Shown here in pieces: positions 24,501-27,392 of a stretch of 27,392 nt of DNA. The stretch comes from a virus, in the IMG/VR virus record IMGVR_UViG_3300035228_000218, positions 1-27,392 of that record. One strand, given 5' to 3'. Made by a program: the position numbers and the translations under genes. Each line of letters starts with the position of its first letter. Position 1 is the first letter of the stretch. The notes below the pieces were generated by a model, which saw only the letters and a list, made by a program, of their open reading frames with translations, searched no databases and was not told where the DNA came from.

Positions 24501-27392
24501 CTAGCAGCGTTAAATGCCCAGTTGCTTTGAGCAGTTTCTCCTTGTAAACCACCAGTAACCCAATTACCACTACTATCAAAGTATCTTGAAATAAACTTAT
24601 AAGTCCAGTTGTTGCCATCCAGGAAAATATCCATAGCAACAGCTTCGATAAAGTATCCTAAATCTCTACGACACTTTGCATCACTTCCACCGGGATAATT
24701 GAATGTTGGGTACTGTGTATTGACTGCGTTAATAGCATAGTTGATGATATCATCAGTGTTTCTTCTGATAAAACGATATGCATTCTTATATCTGGATCTA
24801 TCAGTTTCTTGAGGATCACCAGGGAAGTAAAAATTCTCATGATATACTGCGATCTCTGCTAAAGCATTATCAACGATAAATTCTTTGTTTGCTTCAATTA
24901 GATTATAAGTGGTCTTATATCTGTTAGCATCTTTATTGGAAAGATCAATAGTAACACCATTTGTAGTATCACCATCTAGTTCTGCCTGAGAACCTGTCTT
25001 GCCATTTGTGATATCACCACAAGGGTTATTCGTCTTGAGTGAGAGATCAGGTAATGTTCCACTTGGATCATAAAGATCTGCCTTGACGTTTAAAAGGTTA
25101 GCGACTGCTTTCTTACACTCATCACGACACCTATTAAATACCCAGATGTATTGATTTTCTAATCCAAGAAGTCCTTGTGAAAGAGTACCATCACCTTCAA
25201 AATACTCACGAACTTTTTCGATAGTATTATAGTTTCCACCATCTCTTAAGTCTTCTCCAATTGCATCAACAATGAATCCAATCTCATCAGTTGTTAAAGC
25301 AGTTGCACCAAACGTTTGAACAGTTGAACCATATACGGTACTAACAATCTGTTGACGATTGTCAATAATCAGATTGCGAGCATCAAAGTATCTGTTCGCT
25401 TGAGGATCCCGACCAGGATTAACATAAGAAATGTTCTGTAGTCTAGGATATTTTGTTAGGATATAACCAAAGACTTCCTCTTGAATCATGCGACGGTTGC
25501 TTTCAATCAAGTTAGCAGCATCGGCAGATACACTATTGATTGCAAATCCAGATGGATTTAGAATCTGTGGAGCAGCAATATACTTAACAAAACCAGTTGG
25601 TTCTAGACTTACATTAAACTCTTCAGTGCCACCAGCAGTTGCTGGATCTAATCTTACATATAGTTTTTCATCACTCTTTGAACCAAGTCTATAACCAGCA
25701 ATAGTTACAGCAGGACGATCAATTGGATTGATGATATCTTCACTGCCAAGATACAACTTAGTAAAGTTGTTTGTATCCTGAATACTACCTTGAATATCAA
25801 TGGTGTAGTATTGAACTTTCTTGGTGTTTGCTGCAGTCTCCGCTATAACTTTTGGAGGAATGATGTCAGTAATAAAACCTGCTTTATCTTGGTTAAAGGC
25901 AAATCCTTTATGACCAATTGCATGAAGTGATGTATTACCGAAGTTGGAGTTTGAGTTCGTGATGGACATATCACCACCACTTTCCATTAGGAAGTGATCA
26001 GCGAAACCAACAGCGAAGATCGAAACGTTCTGAATAAATGCGTCTTCTGATGCACGAACGTGGAAGTTTCTCCACTCATCTTTCCAGTATGCATCACCTT
26101 TGGTGTGATAAGGAACAGTCGCAAATGCATCAGTTAGTGATGCTTGGTTCCAAGTGTTAGAATACTCATCATAACGGATGAATGCTCTATCATCCTTCTG
26201 CAACGAAACGCCCGTATACTGAGCGATAACCATTGACTTAAAGCCTGTCGCCTTAAGACCGTTCGCCCAGATACCACAAATACCCCACGTAGAGCGGATA
26301 GAGCAGTTAAAGACATAAGGAGATGCAGACTCTACACTATCAACTTCAGCGAGCGTCTGTGCATTAGAACCTAAAGAAGGAGTAGTGTCTACACTAACGG
26401 TTTGACCCGAAGCAATACCTGTTCCGATTGCACTAACAACCTCAGCAACTTCATAAGTAAACTTACGAGGATCATTTTGATCAATAGTCTTAATTGGGAA
26501 GATACCTTCGAGAACGGTATCAATCTCAGTATTTGAGATAGCAACAAACTGACCAGCAAAGTATCCGTGGTCTACCTTAGTTGTTACCTGGACTTCAGTT
26601 GTGGATGCAGGAAGACTTGGAATTGTGGTAGCATCATTTAACTTAAGAGATTCAATAACTCTAGAGTCAGATAGAGGTCCAACAATTCTGTTCTCTTGGA
26701 CTCGTAAATCAAATTCACCTGGATCATCAATTGTGGGTTGATAATCAGAGAAACCTTTAGCAATCTTTCTGTAGAATAGCGACAACTCTTCTGTGTCTGC
26801 GTATTCAAATACAGTTAGTTTGTGGTGAGAATAGTTAGGAGCAACCTTTTTGGTGAAATCATTAGGATCATAATAAACCTCACCCGTGCCATCTACACTA
26901 TTGAAAAGAGGAGATTCTGCAGTAGTCTGACCGTCTTTAATAGTGAACTGCCAGAAGTAGCAACCACCAGTTACATTAAAAATAGCAGAACGAGGAACAG
27001 TTACTGACGCAGGGTCAGGAACATATAGAGGGCGAATAACAGTACGACGGAGGTCATAACCTACCAGCGATGAACCCCTAGGGATGATAGCACCACCCTC
27101 AGTGTTGTTAAACTTATAAAGGACGTTACCAGGGTTGGAAATATCAAGAATGGAATTATCAGTCCACTCATTATTTGATTGATCAAATCCAAATATATCA
27201 ATATTGGTAGTATCCGCAAGACCAGGACGGTTATCAATGTAGTGAATACCAGGCATCAGCATAATGCTGAACTGGTCAAACCTATCATTACCAAATCCAG
27301 GAAGATACGAGTATCTTGCAATCTCTAGAAAAGCACGTTGGATGCTCTTGAATGGCGTTACAGGTGAATTACCTCTATTAGATAACGCATCT
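15530..27392 (-). CDS. Giant chimeric virion structural protein, N-terminus off the right edge (at least 3953 aa)
   Basis: The frame is open from the window edge through the ATG at 27262; the 43 extra codons (SIQRAFLEIARYSYLPGFGN and others) read as natural protein, so the true start lies outside. Numbering from 27262: the start and residues to about 480 look like a right-handed beta-helix of pectate-lyase type (TPFKSIQRAF, PGIHYIDNRPG, VGYDLRRTVIRP). Residues about 580-1750 hold repeated cysteine/helix modules. Around 1225-1300, HGMVDGNYIKIADNSITFTC is a beta domain seen in other marine phage virion proteins. Residues about 3560-3770 repeat F.V.S.TG...I.G, and the end (GDTIRIIDISG, NGGELIVQTPNAAFGL) is a typical fibre-like C-terminus. 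It is much longer than T4 fibre proteins. Likely a virion fibre or baseplate-periphery protein. Confidence 0.82.
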   Translation of the reverse strand, partial: DALSNRGNSPVTPFKSIQRAFLEIARYSYLPGFGNDRFDQFSIMLMPGIHYIDNRPGLADTTNIDIFGFDQSNNEWTDNSILDISNPGNVLYKFNNTEGGAIIPRGSSLVGYDLRRTVIRPLYVPDPASVTVPRSAIFNVTGGCYFWQFTIKDGQTTAESPLFNSVDGTGEVYYDPNDFTKKVAPNYSHHKLTVFEYADTEELSLFYRKIAKGFSDYQPTIDDPGEFDLRVQENRIVGPLSDSRVIESLKLNDATTIPSLPASTTEVQVTTKVDHGYFAGQFVAISNTEIDTVLEGIFPIKTIDQNDPRKFTYEVAEVVSAIGTGIASGQTVSVDTTPSLGSNAQTLAEVDSVESASPYVFNCSIRSTWGICGIWANGLKATGFKSMVIAQYTGVSLQKDDRAFIRYDEYSNTWNQASLTDAFATVPYHTKGDAYWKDEWRNFHVRASEDAFIQNVSIFAVGFADHFLMESGGDMSITNSNSNFGNTSLHAIGHKGFAFNQDKAGFITDIIPPKVIAETAANTKKVQYYTIDIQGSIQDTNNFTKLYLGSEDIINPIDRPAVTIAGYRLGSKSDEKLYVRLDPATAGGTEEFNVSLEPTGFVKYIAAPQILNPSGFAINSVSADAANLIESNRRMIQEEVFGYILTKYPRLQNISYVNPGRDPQANRYFDARNLIIDNRQQIVSTVYGSTVQTFGATALTTDEIGFIVDAIGEDLRDGGNYNTIEKVREYFEGDGTLSQGLLGLENQYIWVFNRCRDECKKAVANLLNVKADLYDPSGTLPDLSLKTNNPCGDITNGKTGSQAELDGDTTNGVTIDLSNKDANRYKTTYNLIEANKEFIVDNALAEIAVYHENFYFPGDPQETDRSRYKNAYRFIRRNTDDIINYAINAVNTQYPTFNYPGGSDAKCRRDLGYFIEAVAMDIFLDGNNWTYKFISRYFDSSGNWVTGGLQGETAQSNWAFNAARDYMQLAVSNQLTNGYQDTLVSVGEAIYGDGLGDLPDNLDPASCTDVQNAIATLTTIVTQVVSDNNIESLTDPNNANYVQLTAGVQSINETKCRRDIGYIVGAVQQDLWFGGNEYCVAMARGYFSKDGNPIPNGLLGEQSQSITAFARAADAINRAINNQLHQKDSTITLDQVGDPVVLGDTFATAYNQVMTNKQFIAKEAYDRMLSDFPTYQPQVTNTEQDCLDDVYNVLDQVLWNVKFGGNSKTYDAAEVYITNIFAGLNPKRFTPDSATYDPATGIFEITIPNHGMVDGNYIKIADNSITFTCDMDGNNTPHAYPRITDPASDTWLEIITSTTNTLTVNVGASAPGDQYAHTYIGSLLDCILKGESVSTFLDPERDEAQRVFAYATSIARDVIRNRFVSGFGTDVNGNPVDTSPNNPFTQKFDLTIVEDWDSPNYGPASCAGPIAAFDTLMGIIVQSIGTDGASGTLTATRTEPTQPTEYTLGNCSDVLQTVDTLIGIVNDIVQSGQFNPPPIDHGEWDCANVRSTIENLFDIAVDAFTSNDLSDLPVINRGTFTLEAEASKCFRDVSYIVDAVVNDLRLGGNINSVQAGEAYYVGNQLDYIDGEKTETIDAWEYVRDMAIAAMRNFDFLAFDATTVSGSSIVNIGDTRGVLIGMRVAEYNNADLVNPAYVNGLLQPGASLVVNNISNNTYVKSIVSSTEIELGAIGSKLNDGPSVNALQTGTLDLYFSYEKGSWADTLPKTVTVGPEASGPDVIQDTETGQVATDPATGLTYQKRECASTADAIDTLIGNITTIINSGVDSVSRQPQTANLSLFASRSTAFSINTTGTGASNPHDFETGTPVRLVPRPRFDINTGKYVEVDKRLVRLPNGFSTNTTYYVIAPGRRTQPEDYSNSTFFNGSDQTKLMLATSKENAAAGIYLYSSEADSIDPNVEIDIYQFVLDEKYDLHSYTAKITTAINAGIETSVPHVFDVPFASVTPHKVFFRQAEGQPSLPEVSTTYAADADVAVQDTGDVNYGKINPQIEFFARYQNDKVFTVHKTHADAINNVNPITFVSGQTMKFDIFSNKRRSPVKFDPAFSRLTNKTGKWYVNCKDEGSNNVLQTVRETNIQWRIKQSDLADRNRSTDMWFTRLEDERGADDRTYKIRYVIPKYLENARDPINGFVIKTRTDDTRKLVPQKLLLKPVVGSVFGARFENPIQAGEFIGNSESDLSTAGLNIDAAYDPYLNPKFAKFNSGIQATIQSARYVEDNLDPTIEYLEMTVFDHSIDTVNYSGLRNESFTTVKTNAPQGGSWTTNKTESVSNNQVSWSGNSTGIANIHAYMTVNGEHYLILKNIRGGKLEFSEYYNIKFQQGSTFADMLEDQDMGKSLPLKTQIRKNYPQYYYKQKGANVYTITPGDTIQDDSGIEYYVDSVADAGVIEDTFYVFSYETLQRRIAGQQDGVYYLSCLRGNISPFPTGAGAGGNFRNYKFSQPVSRLYPLDYKNDPLWFKKNGTSAEELALAVQSIDPPSTYSAADNYIHGLVSTNDYKNSVTRELVEDFVNQPAFITNDYSGATEIKAQDGNATSGSEDRKIRISGNSEVLADQRYYVELRRPSIARAGNHTFEYLGFGPGNYSTGLPARQEVVLTPEEDFYAQSKKEDGGIVFYTGLNSNGDLYIGNRKINAITGEETFLEAAVLESSADDDEDIGNLVTTFDTPVTFNQNITVVGGDGTQQNVFQSPLIVSVQDNDLTEVRDVLIIRSNVSSVDPITNLEQDESLDRTAFKVVNDGDIRISKNRIDAAVFGWNARGTGQSYQIQTHTANGLPSNITPNNNSLVASGGDRVYVNQFVNYNGVAVKAGDILLKGLEVGKSGSWGWIYANYYEAIPQSNIFTIEFNGTNVVKLTFKDQGVNLPNSAVGITSGSQIRVNNYPDSRLNSVWQVYSPNGDAFNPANNYVHFQIIDAIPVNLLSWSGSGGVTDVPVGQVAPSIDYSNSNWKEVGVVGAETFRTNTEIMGDFKVGINTLARSAHIASQNGFVSPETDPRANLDVVGNAFISGKKINDYLNETTVVKTETDLDNAFLVGGDSSNIDDAATLRVMTTNGGRLGINTTVGNTVNPQFNLDKTLTVIGTGRFTGDVEFTSDIQVNGGDLTTTNNTFNFVPQNANILNWAGEGQIFNFLNNTTVAQSINIANSSPNQTIQIGNAATTTTLRLHRNSTDAVVDIASVSDDVTNKCEITLGGAWGNTASFTEIGTRQTLIAGELEIGTRYGAGTSTSRLFTQTRTVNLFDGDQTNTVNLALNATTFTMGSTGGSTIIRNTLNVLASTIVEGNIRLDGGLNAGIIEIVRGRFGTTIVAHNVGGVENPNIDFYKYESTGKFIDTGGVAAWGSNSFLLAGGQIASIDNIINTGATFRPAATYSFLTATSDGIGVGATFTVIVRFDNTIDISVESPGSGYIDNETITITNDQLGGGVGGGDLTFQVNGTNDAGQSYVLPITTPTITDFQVGDLLLIDRADPTSPDIVGVAPNQLTGLRNEAESEIVRVIGLANVANPSDPNGYRLIVGRGQEGTGTYLNHPDGCVIAKLVKQSNASYITGSDLDFDDLIDVPENGIPATSADARIGVAEFGGTISTRDFMRLSSSEFVSVKELISTSPQSLSVNDGGSPAAEVFKVESTTGDTYIFGDILAGSGFNKFTVDSNTGNTDIAGTLTTNNTITLRGSTFAAQDGELFKLTPQGNTEFLTLTNGGNSEVSESVTFQIDTATGTILSTGGMRFFSTDSSTGDADLSSPRLIFDNSSGDLTVFGKLSALGTGTSEFGGSIKIFTGGLDIQYRDSSGDQIDRRTVIKNSSGADMFSVEEDGGMTIAQIPNYITRTGGAKWVHSSDTVIIAESNVNYFVNSTGNTLFKLPGNPLIGDTIRIIDISGSLSYNLSLVIRAVDDVKVQNELSNTGSAALGGVSPSSFAGYNGGELIVQTPNAAFGLVYAGGVNPDGSGSGVPSALTGWYLTEV
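22100..25520 (-). repeat. Alternating cysteine/helix modules in the giant protein
   Basis: Three motif types recur. Type A, C.RD..YI..A...D...GGN, with C at residues about 861, 1013 and 1486, a looser copy at about 1143 and a C-less copy near 661. Type B, C.....AI.TL..II, near 24330-24380, 23125-23185, 22985-23050, 22880-22945 and 22095-22170. Type C, L...N..FI..E....I...YP, usually just before type A. The pieces are short and diverged, so they are seen only at protein level. Confidence 0.7.

Noticed and set aside
1-27392. tRNA genes, CRISPR arrays or insertion sequences
   Set aside because: I saw no cloverleaf-like segment, spaced direct repeats or transposase-like frame; almost all of the window is coding on the minus strand. 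A tRNAscan run was not possible.

Overview
This window looks like part of the genome of a T4-like marine cyanophage (a cyanomyovirus infecting Synechococcus or Prochlorococcus). The grounds are an AT-rich sequence, every recognisable gene on the minus strand with gaps of a few bases or short overlaps, several tail-collar fibre proteins, a giant chimeric virion protein, three 2-oxoglutarate/Fe(II) dioxygenases of the kind found in cyanomyoviruses, and T4-type late promoter boxes (NATAAATA). The host assignment is inference from family knowledge; no host marker gene is present. I see no tRNA, rRNA, CRISPR array or insertion sequence.

Transcription runs from the right edge to the left. (1) 15530-27392: one open frame of at least 3953 codons, still open at the right edge. 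It combines a pectate-lyase-like beta-helix start, a long block of repeated cysteine/helix modules, a long beta-rich middle and a fibre-like C-terminal part. (2) 5559-15525: five fibre or adhesin genes. Three carry a phage tail-collar domain (415, 295 and 1018 aa). Between them are a glycine-rich adhesin (565 aa) and a PA14/Ig-like mosaic (1012 aa), which share a C-terminal module; the mosaic has it twice through an internal duplication. (3) 2583-5551: three dioxygenases interleaved with a protein carrying a tail-assembly-chaperone-like motif and a small conserved-looking protein. (4) 1-2581: one unrecognised 287-aa protein followed by small tightly packed genes with sigma70-type promoters, probably the start of an early or middle-expressed accessory block; the last gene runs off the left edge.

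The large genes probably encode host-recognition fibres and associated baseplate or tail structures. The neighbouring dioxygenases and chaperone-like protein are candidates for maturing or assembling those fibres (inference). The less ordinary content is the modular repeat system of the giant protein, the domain shuffling and cysteine-pair swapping in the Ig-like adhesin, and a duplicated TTGACA architecture upstream of the small genes.
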